A DNA stretch of 60,000 bases from Nematostella vectensis (lineage: Eukaryota > Cnidaria > Anthozoa > Actiniaria > Edwardsiidae): positions 16,568,887-16,628,886 of the forward strand of contig NC_064034.1 in NCBI RefSeq assembly GCF_932526225.1, given 5' to 3'. Position numbers and translations under genes: made by a program. The notes below the pieces were generated by a model. It had not been told where the DNA came from and did no database searches. It saw only the letters and a list, made by a program, of their open reading frames with translations. This document shows, piece by piece, positions 17,122 to 27,791 of the stretch (position 1 is its first letter; each line of letters begins with the position of its first letter).

Positions 17122-19862
17122 TTACTCGCCCTCAGACTCATCTGAATCGGATACATAATCGCTGCTATCATCATCGTCGTCATCTTCATCATCATCATCA
17201 TCATCACTCTCTTCTTCCTCTTCTTCCTCGTCTTCCTTCTTCATCATTGTTGCCAGACTTGTTTTGGCAGTCTTCGCAATTGGCTGAGCAACCACAGAGA
17301 TCTGTGCACTTTAAACCCGACTTCTTGCACTGGCACCTGTTTGTGACGCACCTGTCCTTGGCGCATTTACACTTGACTAACTGGAAAATGGCCTGTGGGG
17401 CAGGAGGTGATGTGATCATAACCGGGTCCCACACCTTGTCGCCATCGTTCCATTTCCATCCATACTTCTCTGGTGAAGGTAAGACTGGGTTGGCAACTGT
17501 TATCGTTGTTCCAGACGAGTAGCTGGTAATGCGCCCAAAGAACAGCTTGATGCAAGGCTGCGTCAGTAGGGGGAAGCTGTTGCGATCTGGCTTGTTTCTT
17601 GGTTAAAACCACCATCGCAATTCCTTAAGGGAGAAGATTTCTGTCTTCGGGACCAAGACCTGGCAAACAAACTTCGCTACACCACTGTGGCTCTCGTCAC
17701 TTGGGAGAGGACTTGTTCCGAGCTGAGCTATAGACCGAAGCCAATGACATGAGCAGTGATTCCTTGAGCCTGCATTTCATAGTATTATTTATGTTACTTT
17801 GGATTACAGTTTGATTAGTTTTACTTTTGCTAATTAAGCCTATACCTGCATGAGAACGGTGAGCAGCGTAGACCATTCGTAGGCAGGGGCTGCTAGTAGC
17901 GGTGGAGCTCCGATCCTGGTGAGGGGCTGGCATTCATTAACAAGGAAATTAAATCCCGCCCAGACAGGCACTTGAGATGGGCTCATTCCTCCATCAGCAT
18001 CTTCAACTGGAATGTGCGTAAGACTGCACCCAAGGAGCCAAGCAAAATTCTTCAGTTTAACTGTTATTGGGAGATCCTCCACACTAAAGCTAGAGGAAGG
18101 GTAGGTAGGACTTTTTCGGGGTTTTAGGAGCAGGGCATTCTAGCATTGTTGTCTGGGGAAGGTCTTTAACAGAGCGATCGTTGCTTCTCGTCGAATTCAA
18201 TCTATGTAATTTATACTGCGAAATAATGGATATTGTGTAAGTGTTACTTCTGGTAATTCCCCTGAGCTCTGGTGTAGGATCCTGGTCGCATTTCCTCTGG
18301 TTAATTGCCAAAGCCGTTCCATGGAGGGTTCCCTTTCCATCGGACATGTCTTCGGAAAAATCTACGTTGTCTGCAGCAAAGAAGATGTGGCGTCCAGGTA
18401 CAACGTCCGTCGGGATGAACAGGCCACTTCTCTGTTCCATGCGCTGGACCACGTGCTTTTGAATTTGGGATTCAGCTCTTAGAATACGATTGTATTCTAC
18501 CGACATCCCGAATCCATGCAGCATATTTACAATCGATTTGCTCCTAATACACTGGTGTATTGCCAAACCAATGGCAAGCTGTTGTGACATTTCTTTTGGT
18601 GTCCAAATTACCTTAAAACAACATAAAAATAGAATAAATAAATAAATGAAAAATAATATATCATTTATTCGAAGGGCGTTAAAACCAAATTAAAAATACC
18701 TCTGACTTCCTCTTCTTCGCCTGGCGGTCGGTAAGGGTCATCAAGATGTCGAAAGATGGTGCTTTGGCTCAGGATGACTGCCCGCTTGTAGACCTTACTG
18801 AGCTTTTTATCTAGGATGACATTTCAATAGTTCATGAAATCACGAAAATATCCTACAGAAGGCTGCCTTCAAAAACGTTGTGCACTCACCCGAAGCGAAA
18901 TCCATAGGACCGTATACTACCCATCTGAAAAAGCAATGGAGCTTCTTGGGAAGGTGCTTTTCACCGAGGTCGTCAAATTGTCCAGTGAAGATCCAGCTCT
19001 CGCTGTTGTTTATGCGCTTCCGAAGGAGTACTGCAGTAGCATCATAAATTACTTTCATTTCGGCGTCTGTGGAACAGTCTTCCTCGATTAATATCACGGA
19101 GTTATCACGAGTTTCTTTGATAGTCAGTCTTTCTGGCTCACTAACTCGTTTCGGCGCCTGTGAAACTCGACATCCGGAATATGACTTGTAGTTGCTTAAG
19201 GGTCTTTCTGGTGCATGATGTATCAAGTTCTGCCATATTCAAAGGTTTCAACTTTTTCAAAGCCTTCTTAGTTATATCTAAGAACTCGATTCTACCAGCT
19301 ATCACGGCATTATCATCGCTTGGTAAGTACTAGGAGCTTCGCAGGACATTTGTGACATTACCTAGGTAACAGCTATTGTGATATTTGACATCTATGGCAA
19401 CAGCGTCTCCAGTGTCGATTGATGTAGCGAGCTTTGTTTGCAATTTCACATCTCCAAGAATCTCTACAGCAGACCGGATAGACAACCCTGCTGCCTTTGT
19501 GCTTACAGCATGTAGCGAATCTTTGTATTTGGCAGGCTGATCACAGAAGAAGCAAAGTGCCTTACCGTAGGGGGTCGTCTGTGACCTTGTTATTTTCTTG
19601 CTCTCATCCTTTTTCCGCTTAGAATTTGGTCCATCCTCAAATTTCATCTGGGCTCTTTTCAGTTTTCCAGCGTTAGTGGCATCCTGATAGCATGATCTAT
19701 ACCAAGTTGCATTCTCTGCAGCCAATTATTCCACGGAGTAGGGTTTGAGCATTTCCCAATTACCTTTATAAAAAGGATCTCCAACTCTCTTCTATGAATT
19801 GAAGCAACCTTTGATGGAACGACGGATTTTGTACCAAGGGCTCTTTTGTTTTCTCGTGACAC
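17122..19862 (-). pseudogene. Transposon-borne multi-exon gene with C-terminal Cys-rich (CXC-like) domain, broken
   Basis: Fragments in order on the minus strand: 19335-19862 (containing CFFCDQPAKY, SLHAVSTKAAG, DVKYHNSCYLG); about 18855-19150 (SEPERLTIKETRDNSVILIE, LPKKLHCFFRWVVYGP); about 18703-18815 (VYKRAVILSQSTIFRHLD); 18090-18613 (HIFFAADNVDFSEDM, GTLHGTALA); 17847-18085 (LEDLPITVKLKN, GMSPSQVPVWAG); and 17122-17777 (LPPTDAALHQAVL, then KCKCAKDRCVTNRCQCKKSG and LKCTDLCGC). Small introns such as 17778-17846 and 18614-18702 have GT-AG ends. The acidic C-tail ends SDSDESEGE at 17122, but in a different frame from the Cys-rich part. Frame changes and stops are scattered throughout and part of the middle seems deleted. 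I recognise the ADNVD...LHG and Cys-tail arrangement from large uncharacterised cnidarian and fish proteins. The function is unknown. Confidence 0.75.
17160..17245. repeat. CAT/CTT-rich simple repeat encoding an acidic tail
   Basis: On the minus strand it reads as a run of Asp/Glu codons. A one-base difference in this slippery tract separates the frame of the Cys-rich domain from that of the acidic tail. Confidence 0.7.
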
Positions 19863-20214
19863 AATATACGGAATCGAAAATCTGGTTTGTCGTCTGACAT
19901 GGCCGGAAAGGCCACCTAGGCTGTACTTATAGAACGTATAGAGAAAACATGGCGGATCACTTTTTCCTTTTAAAATACCGCCGAGAAGTACTGCATACCA
20001 TTAATACTTAGTCTCCCAGAGAAATACAACGGAAGTCCGTTATTAGCAATGCAAAACAGCTGCTAGATTTACTTTTAAATGCTTCAAACTAATATTTTCT
20101 ATGCATTACATAATTTTTCGAAACGTCTTTCATGCATAATCATTTCAATAAATATCCAAAATGGCGGATACGAGATGGCGGGAATTATTTCAAATTGCTT
20201 TGAGAACTAGCAAA

Positions 20215-20656
20215 TTGAATAGCCTTACGACAAAAATAATGCTATTACCTTCTGAATATATGATAGTCATTTGCTGCAAGTTTCGTGAGATTTCGTTAAC
20301 AAATAATATAGATATTTGAGGATTTTATAAATATGCCTCGTTTGCATGTCAAGGGTCACGTGACAGAATAAAAGCAAGGATATGTCCTCTGAATGATTAT
20401 CCGCTGCAAGTTTCGTGAAATTTCGTTGTAAAATAGCAATAGATATTAATGATTTTCATGTCAGCCTCGTCTCCATGCTAGGCTTTTGACGTCATTTTAC
20501 CAAAGAGCGCCGTAATTTGACCCAGAGCACGTTACAAACTTGTCAACATCACTTTTTCTTATTATTCGAAGTCCCCTGGACACGACTAGCATAGTTGCTT
20601 GCTTTCTTCAGTGATTTCCCACGGGACCTATTTTTTCGACATATGCTCCCTGACTA
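20215..20656. repeat. Right terminal inverted repeat of the transposon
   Basis: Inverted counterpart of 16475-16895. Shared landmarks include the GACGTCATTTTACCAAA block and two copies of a 'tgcaagtttcgtgagattt'-type motif. Confidence 0.8.
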
Positions 20657-20664
20657 GGGGGGGG

Positions 20665-22440
20665 GGGGGGGGGGCACTGCTGGTGCCCTACCAATATTTT
20701 CCAAATGTTTTTGTATCGTCCTCCCCCCCCAAAAAAAAATGTTTTGAGACCTGCTTCAGCTCTATTTACGTCTGGATAACGTAAATAGCTGGATAACGTA
20801 AATAGCTGGATAACGTTAATGGCATTGATCAATAAGTAACGCAAAATATGTCACGTCTCTTCATAAGAAAAAAAAAAAAACTTATAAACTACCGTGCGAA
20901 AATCCAGTGGATGGGTTAACTCAGGGCCCCTGGTTTACTAAAATCTGAAAAAGGTATTTCGAGTGAACCTACCACCTACCACAATTAGGATGGCATATTC
21001 CTTCCAAATGTTCGTATATAGTCAAGACCGCATAGATGCTACTACCCATAGCTACCAACTAAAAACGCGGGCTGGTAGTCAAATCAAACCCTTTGCGAAT
21101 AGATTTGGCAACTTTGTCACTAACAAACACGCGCTGGCCTTGGCTATCTGATAGTCTATGCTACCTTTTATATTAATTATATTGTATCAATTAATCATTA
21201 TTTATTATATTATTTGTTATTGGAATCCTGTAATTTGGCTTTTAAGGCTACGAGAGGACTAATTAACGAGTATTATTAGTCATTTCTCCTTCAGTTCTCT
21301 CAATGCAGTGTACAATCGTGTATTCTTTTCCGTTATTGTCTTTTACCAAAAAAATATTCAAACAAGATTTTTGATTTTTGATTTTTTCTGATCTCTTGAA
21401 GAGTTCGGTCTAGCACATGTCCGTTAGCGAGATGGCCTGGTAATATGGGTTAGTAACATGTCTTGACGACGTTCATTTTATCTAGTGGGAATCGAGAGGG
21501 GCCTGGGGGTTGCGCGGCGCTGGATGACTTGATTGTGACACACAGGTAGCCCGCCCGATGTACCATAGCATAGAAGCATAGCTATACCATATTTCTATGG
21601 CACCGCTCTAATTATTTTCTTGAGTGTTTCATATAATTTTCTCAAATTACAGTATTTAATTTTTAACAGCTTGAAAAAAATGAATTCAAGACCTAACGGA
21701 ATATATACTTTAGCTTTATCATGTCCCCCCCCCCCCCCACCCATCTGTTTTCTGTTACTTCCTTGTTCACTAGTCAGAATTGCTTATAAAATCAAGGTTG
21801 ATGGATCCTTGCATTAATATGCCGTCTCGATATTGGGATATATTTTAGGGCATTCTATTCAAGATTTTAATAATGAATATCAGCTGCCAGCTACCCAGAT
21901 GACCCTATTGTCATACGTTTGTTCTGTGACAATACTCGTGAAATGATGTTCAAATAATGGGGGAAAAATGAAACGAGCTGGCATCTTTTTAATTTAGCGC
22001 TCGGCGGCTGAAAAACATGTTTCAAAAATTCACAATGTTCACATTAAAAATCTAATTTTTATATTTAAAAGAATCCAAAACTCTTTGAAAAATATTTGTT
22101 AATATTTGTTTTTAAGTTTTGTCTTTGAACTTAGTACATCCGACATGACGAGAAAACATGGCGTGACGCTTCAAATAAGCCCATTTCACATCTAATAAGG
22201 CGGAAATTCCTCTTAGCAAACAAAATATCAAGTGCGACTTTTTTTTAAATTGATGCGACTTTTTGTAAAGTGTCATTGAAATTTGAGCTTTTCGTCCCGA
22301 GCTTATACACAGGGCAATGATGATCAAGGAAAAATTATCTTAAAAAGCCAAAATCTGGTTATGTGGACTTCGGCCTCACGTTATTTTTGTTTTAAAAATC
22401 AGTCCATAATGCAAGGAACCTATAGCCACTGAAGAAATTG
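20665..22440. other. Gene-poor region with homopolymers and a short tandem repeat
   Basis: It contains G-runs (20656-20674), C and A runs (20720-20740), a ~20-bp triplicated 'aacgtaaatagctggat' unit (20777-20818) and a C-run near 21725. Nothing coding was recognised. Confidence 0.5.
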
Positions 22441-22469
22441 TCTTCTTTTTCTATCTGGAATCCGTTTTA

Positions 22470-22850
22470 TTCCGATAAAAGTTGCTTACCGCAATGCTAA
22501 AGTGATGAGAAGTGTCGTTTTTTGGATCAAACTTATCCGACGCGTTGTACTTGTCTGTGGCAAGCAGCTCACACCAGTACTTGGAGCTCGAGTCCGGGCT
22601 GGACGCAGTTAGTGTTGATGGAGAAACACGCGAGAAGATCCACACACTTGAACCAACATTCCGTGCGATAGATGCTGCACTAAGACACGCTCTAGAACTT
22701 CCACGTCCTGGTACGAGTACTGTAGGCATTCTTGATTAAGTTGCCAAAGAAAGTCATTGATGTCTTTATTAATGCCATGTTGGGTCTGCACTCTTTAAGC
22801 ATGAATTGAGATGACCAGGAAGATACAGAGGGCAGCAGGAATATTCATGG
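22470..22850 (-). pseudogene. Possible relic of a secreted-protein gene (signal peptide plus PAN-like fragment)
   Basis: From about 22848 the minus strand reads MNIPAALCIFLVISIHA, a plausible signal peptide, but is then interrupted by a stop. Further on, [20 protein letters not shown] and, in another frame, [18 protein letters not shown] and HHFSIAV precede a GTAAGC donor near 22492. This order resembles the start of cnidarian secreted proteins with a PAN/apple-like domain. Stop and frame changes indicate decay, though a misread exon structure is possible. Confidence 0.35.
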
Positions 22851-22854
22851 CAAA

Positions 22855-23662
22855 AAACTTCACAGAGTGGTTCACAAATGAATTTTATATATCATTATAA
22901 ACTACCTTCATTAATAATATACCACGGATCGTTTTTACTTTACCAAGCATCGCTAGTTACGTTATGAAACTTATAATTGAAGGATGCGGTGGTTATTATG
23001 AGATCTTAGACTTAGCTTGCTTGCCAAGTTTCGTTCGCAAGACATATAAATCAATTAGTTTTATGATAGGCATGTTTGCTACAACTCAATGACATCAATC
23101 AGGGAGTTTTTTTTTAAATAAAGAAATCGAAAGAAAGCACTGTGGTCTTTAAGCTTACTGTTATGATTCATTTGCAATTCTACCAGGTTAATTAACCCTG
23201 TATGTATTCATCCTCTCTATTTCAAGAGAAAATTTTAAGACAAAAGTATCGAATTATTTGCAAGAATTCCTATAAAAATCCTCATGATTGCAAACATTCA
23301 TTTCAAGGCAAATAAGATTTTAGAGCTAAACCTTTTTATTCGACTTTTTTCTTAATAAAAAGAAGAGTAATATCAAAATCAAATGATGCATTTTCCTTCA
23401 ATATTTAATAATAAATTAAAAGATACATCCAGTGATGATTTGGTAATTTGGTAATTTGCAATAGTAGAAAGATATATACGCTAAATCTAGGAAGGCTGTT
23501 TTATTGGTACCCAGGGTATAACCAGGATAAAATGAACCAGAAAATGCATTTGCTGTAGTTTGATAACAATACTGTACACCTAGGATTCATTAATTTTTAA
23601 TTTCAAAATGAAAAGTACATAAATAAGGCAGTTCTTTATTCTTTTGTTATTGTTTACACTTT
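22855..23662. other. 3' flank of GTF3C1; AT-rich, no gene recognised
   Basis: A minus-strand AATAAA lies at 23635-23640, about 23 nt beyond the GTF3C1 stop codon. It is a candidate but very close polyadenylation signal. Otherwise nothing was recognised. Confidence 0.4.
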
Positions 23663-26600
23663 TCATTCATTTTCTATTTCTCGGAGAATCGAGTTGATCT
23701 TGATGAAAGCATCAACTTCAGGTAGCCAGTAGGACACCACTTTGGGAACTGTTAAAAAAAAAAAAGACAAAAAGACAAAAACGCATAAGAAAGAGTACAT
23801 TCGAAGGGTACATTCTTTATTTCACAAGCTGGATTTACACACGTCTTAAGATAGCGTACAATAAGATACGAAATCTAACAATCAGAGAAGACCGCGGTGA
23901 TCATGGTTCCTAAAACTACTTGGTTCCTAGTCAGTTTCTACTCAGTTCCTAATGGTGGTGGTGGTGGGGGGGTAATGTTTCAATTACAAAATATCGAATT
24001 AAAAAGCGCGTGAAAGGTTTGAATTTTTTTTCTATAATTATGAACCAGTTTCTACTACCAGTCAAGAGTAGAAACCGGTTAGAAACTGTCTAAAAATCAT
24101 GCAAATCTCTATGAATTTTGTTAATTAAGAAAGAATTCCCCTTCTTTCGTATGGTTTTTCAGAAATTCCTGTCAATTCCAGTGCAGTTTTTCTTTGACTT
24201 TCAAGCTCCTAATAGTAAGAATTCTATTTACAAAACACGCGTTTTAAGATCCTACTTAATTACGCAACAGCTCGTAATCAGTCCCTACTTCAGGAAATAA
24301 TAAAATTGTTCGTACCTCGTTTCTATTTGTACAAACAAATCCAAATTCGTACCCCTGATTTTACTCGGTTGCATTATACTATGTGTTGTGTATTAAAGTA
24401 TTTTCAATTATTAGGAACCAGTTTCTACCTCCAGTCACGAGTAGAAACCGATTAGAAACTGGACTAAAAAAATGATGGAAATCTTGATAAATTTAAAATA
24501 ATTTCCCTTCTTTCGGATGATTCAAATTATATCCCGGTCACTTCAGGTCCATTTTCTATTTTACTATCCGTAATTTAGATAGCGCAGTTAGTTATTGGTG
24601 TAGCTAGCGTGACTACCAAGCGTGACTTCTACATTCTAGATTTTATTACTTACCAACGATCTCCAACTAAGGCCCGATTCATACGTCGCGCTCCTGCCGT
24701 GCCCAATCTAATCTAGTTTGGTTTTGGCAAATATACAGTTCGACGTCTGAATCAATAAGTTCAGCCTCGCAGAAATACGTTCGCACAGCACCAATCGTGA
24801 AGCACCGCAAAAACAAAATCGTCTAGCTTTTGATGTGCCGAATCAAGATGTTATTTGGTGCAACAAAAAATCCGCATCAAATTCCTATTCGCTACCTATT
24901 GGGCGCGACTCATTCATTGCGACGTCTAAATCAACGTTGGAACCAAATTATTTGTGTCGATACAAATAGACAATTAGATTTGACACGACAGGAGCGTGAC
25001 GTATGAATCGGGCCTTATAAACCGATTGCTTCGTTTCACCACGGCAGGAGCGCGACGTATGAAGCTTGCGTTGAAACAGTTTTGTATTTCGAAACAATAT
25101 CATGTTTTGAAGTATGCGTTACCTTGACATGAAAATAACGTTAACGAGCTGGTTTCAACAATTTCGTGCCTCGATATACAGCCTCGTGACTCCAACATCT
25201 AAAAGACAAATAGTTTAAAAAAAGGTAACAAGTGCAAATATACTGGCAGTATGGTGTATCAATGGTACGATAGTGTGCATCCACATCAGTAGCCCATCAA
25301 AAACACCAAAGGAGCTACATAACACTGATACTAATAATATGGACAGAAGGTGTGGGATTGATAAGAGATCCGTTTATCGACCGGACCGGGAGTAAAAGCG
25401 AGTTGATGTTATATGCATCAGACATGAATATTGGCGCAAATTCGCAGCTAATGTTTCAAATAATTCGTTCAAATAAAAAAAAACATTTTTAACGCCTCTT
25501 CGTAGATTCTGTCAATCGGATCTATGGGGAATATAATTGCTAATACTCTCATCTGTGGGAAATATCATTGCTAATACTTTTTAATATTGAATATCAATAA
25601 TTTGGAATATGTCAAAAGCACCTAATTCTAGCTACACGCCTGGGTGAGGGTAGAAAGATAAATCAGAAGGGGGTAAAGGATATTTTGCGATGGATATCTA
25701 AACCAAGTGCTGAGAGGCGTGGACATTGCAGAACAGCGCTCTTCCTATAGCGCCACCCAGACATCACGTGATAGCGACTAGTCACGTGACTTACCGTGAA
25801 CAGTTCCTCTAATACAGTAGGCTTCACCACAGCGATAAACCTCTCGACCAACTGGTCCTGGAAACGAAATAGGAACAGCTGTTAGCCATGGACAAATTGC
25901 GTCGACACTACAGTTCTCGGGACTGTTAGGATAGATAAATGCATTTCAAACTACAGGCTGCAATGTTACTTTTAAAACTCGAGTCAACAAGTATACTTTT
26001 TTTCTATATTTTGAACAAATGAGCAACGCTGTACCACCAGCTTCCCTAAATAAATAAACAAACAAACAAAAAACAAAGCTAAAACTCATTTTGAACGTCA
26101 GTCACTTCAATTTGATAGTGGTTTTAAAATCATGATCCCGATTAAATTGAATTAGAATCATGAACGCCTAATCGAGTCAAAGACGATTGAATAACGATGT
26201 TCGAGTACACACCTGCGTGATACCAGGGCGTTCCATAACGGTACAGACGATACACTTAACAACCGATCTCATAAATTCTTTATTCACATTTCCCTCTAGA
26301 TTCAGCCAGGGTCGACTTATCACTTTGAAACTCTCGGGTTTGCTAGGAACATAAAAATTAGATATAAAAATAGGTATGACGGAATGAGAACATAGGAAAG
26401 TAGACGGACAGGGGGAAGGGTGGTAGGTATTGAAGTTGGATCGTAGGTAGGTGTCTAGGATGGTGGGTGGGTTGCTGGTTGGGTGGTTAGATGGGAAGGC
26501 AGATAGGTAGGTAGGTTGGGATAGGTACATAAACCTACATTCTAAATTTCAGGACTTTTAATGATATTCACGAAAACGTTTATGACCCTTTATATAGAAA

Positions 26601-27791
26601 ATTACCTTCACCCGTAAATGTATAATCTGAAGGCAACTTACTTCTCAACTTAAACATAAACTCAACGTCTCATAAACTTCTATTGTGGATGATATTTTCC
26701 ATGACTTTTAAACACTTTGGTGAGGTTTTATTCAAATTCTTTGACTTTTCAGGCCTGGAAAGGACATTTCTAAATTCTATGACTTTCAAGGATTTTAATG
26801 TCCCGTGGGAAACCTGGATAAGGTAGGTAGATTGGTAGGTAATGCAATCAGCAGTAACGCCCTTTCTACCTGGAGCTTTCTTTCTGGGGGTCCGAAGCAA
26901 GCTTTTCCGCATTTTCAGACTCCTGATTTGCGTCTGCTGCTGGTATGACTGTTATTTCTTCTAGGTCCGTCTACAACAAGACGTCAGGTCAAACAACACA
27001 CATAAGATGTTCTCAGCAAATGGCGTCCATACTTTGAGAAATATATGTGATATACTGAATAAGTGTAATTGTAGCAATATCCATGCTTAGTTTGTCGCTG
27101 TACCTTGGGAAGGTCAACACACCAGGGAGACACAAATGCATGGCAGACTACAAGCTCCTCGAATGTCCCCACACTCCAGAGCTATAAGAACAAAACAACC
27201 CGTGTTAACAATGTTAACAATGCTACATGTATCTCTCTAGGTCAGTAGCTAGGGACGAGGATTTTCTATTTTCGGTCACGTGATCATGAGCGTGTAGCGA
27301 TCTACACGCTCATGATCACGTGACCGAAAATAAAAAATCCTTTTTTTTTATTTCAAACGCATTGATTGGTAAAAGAGTACATCTAAAAAAAGAAGCATTT
27401 AAGCATGGATTTTCCATTTAAAGGAAAATAAAGAAATGGCGGCGAAATGAAGGGTTTAAAAATCACATTTTTGGCGATAACCCTTATATTTTTCGAAAAA
27501 TCGGAAAACCAATGCCTGTCTCACAATTATCATAGCAACTATAAAACACAAGTAAGGCACAAAACAAGAAGGAAGGTTTTAACAAAAGCTTCGACATGGT
27601 CCAACTGATTCACAGAAGTAAAGACAGCTTTGACCATGTAAGATCCAGTCTCTCAATTGTAGCATGGAAGTTATTAGGAGGGGTAGTATACTACGTCAAC
27701 ATACCAGCTGACTTTGGTAAAGGTTGTTTAGATGTTCTTGCAAGGAATACCGTGCGTCGCGAAACTCCTCTAACTTCTGTTCAATTACATC
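23663..27791 (-). CDS. GTF3C1: GTF3C1 exon block 5: C-terminus
   Basis: Seven exons. 27104-27181 has LWSVGTFEELVVCHAFVS. 26870-26970 is an acidic linker. 26213-26342 has ISRPWLNLEGNVN and VMERPGITQ, which is highly characteristic of the C-terminal winged helix. 25795-25857 and 25123-25198 continue it (LVERFIAVVKPTVLEELFT, MLESRGCISRHE). The last exon ends PEVDAFIKINSILREIENE with TGA at 23663-23665. Confidence 0.92.

Larger units (their letters stand above)
16470..20660 (-). mobile_element. DNA transposon with ~400-bp terminal inverted repeats carrying a decayed gene
   Basis: The left terminus (from TAGTCAAAGGGCATATG at about 16475) and the reverse complement of the right terminus (TAGTCAGGGAGCATATG, ending about 20656) align for roughly 400 bp, to about 16895 and 20215. 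They share blocks such as CCCGTGGGAAATCACT, GCAACTATGCTAGTCGTGTC and CACGAAACTTGCAGCGGATA. Short G-runs flank both ends and could be a target duplication, but this is not certain. Between the repeats lies a minus-strand multi-exon gene (17122-19862). Long inverted repeats plus a single internal gene indicate a class II element. I cannot assign a named superfamily. Confidence 0.8.

Noticed and set aside
22512-22739. Plus-strand [18 protein letters not shown]...
   Set aside because: Overlaps the better-supported minus-strand relic and lacks splice or domain context.
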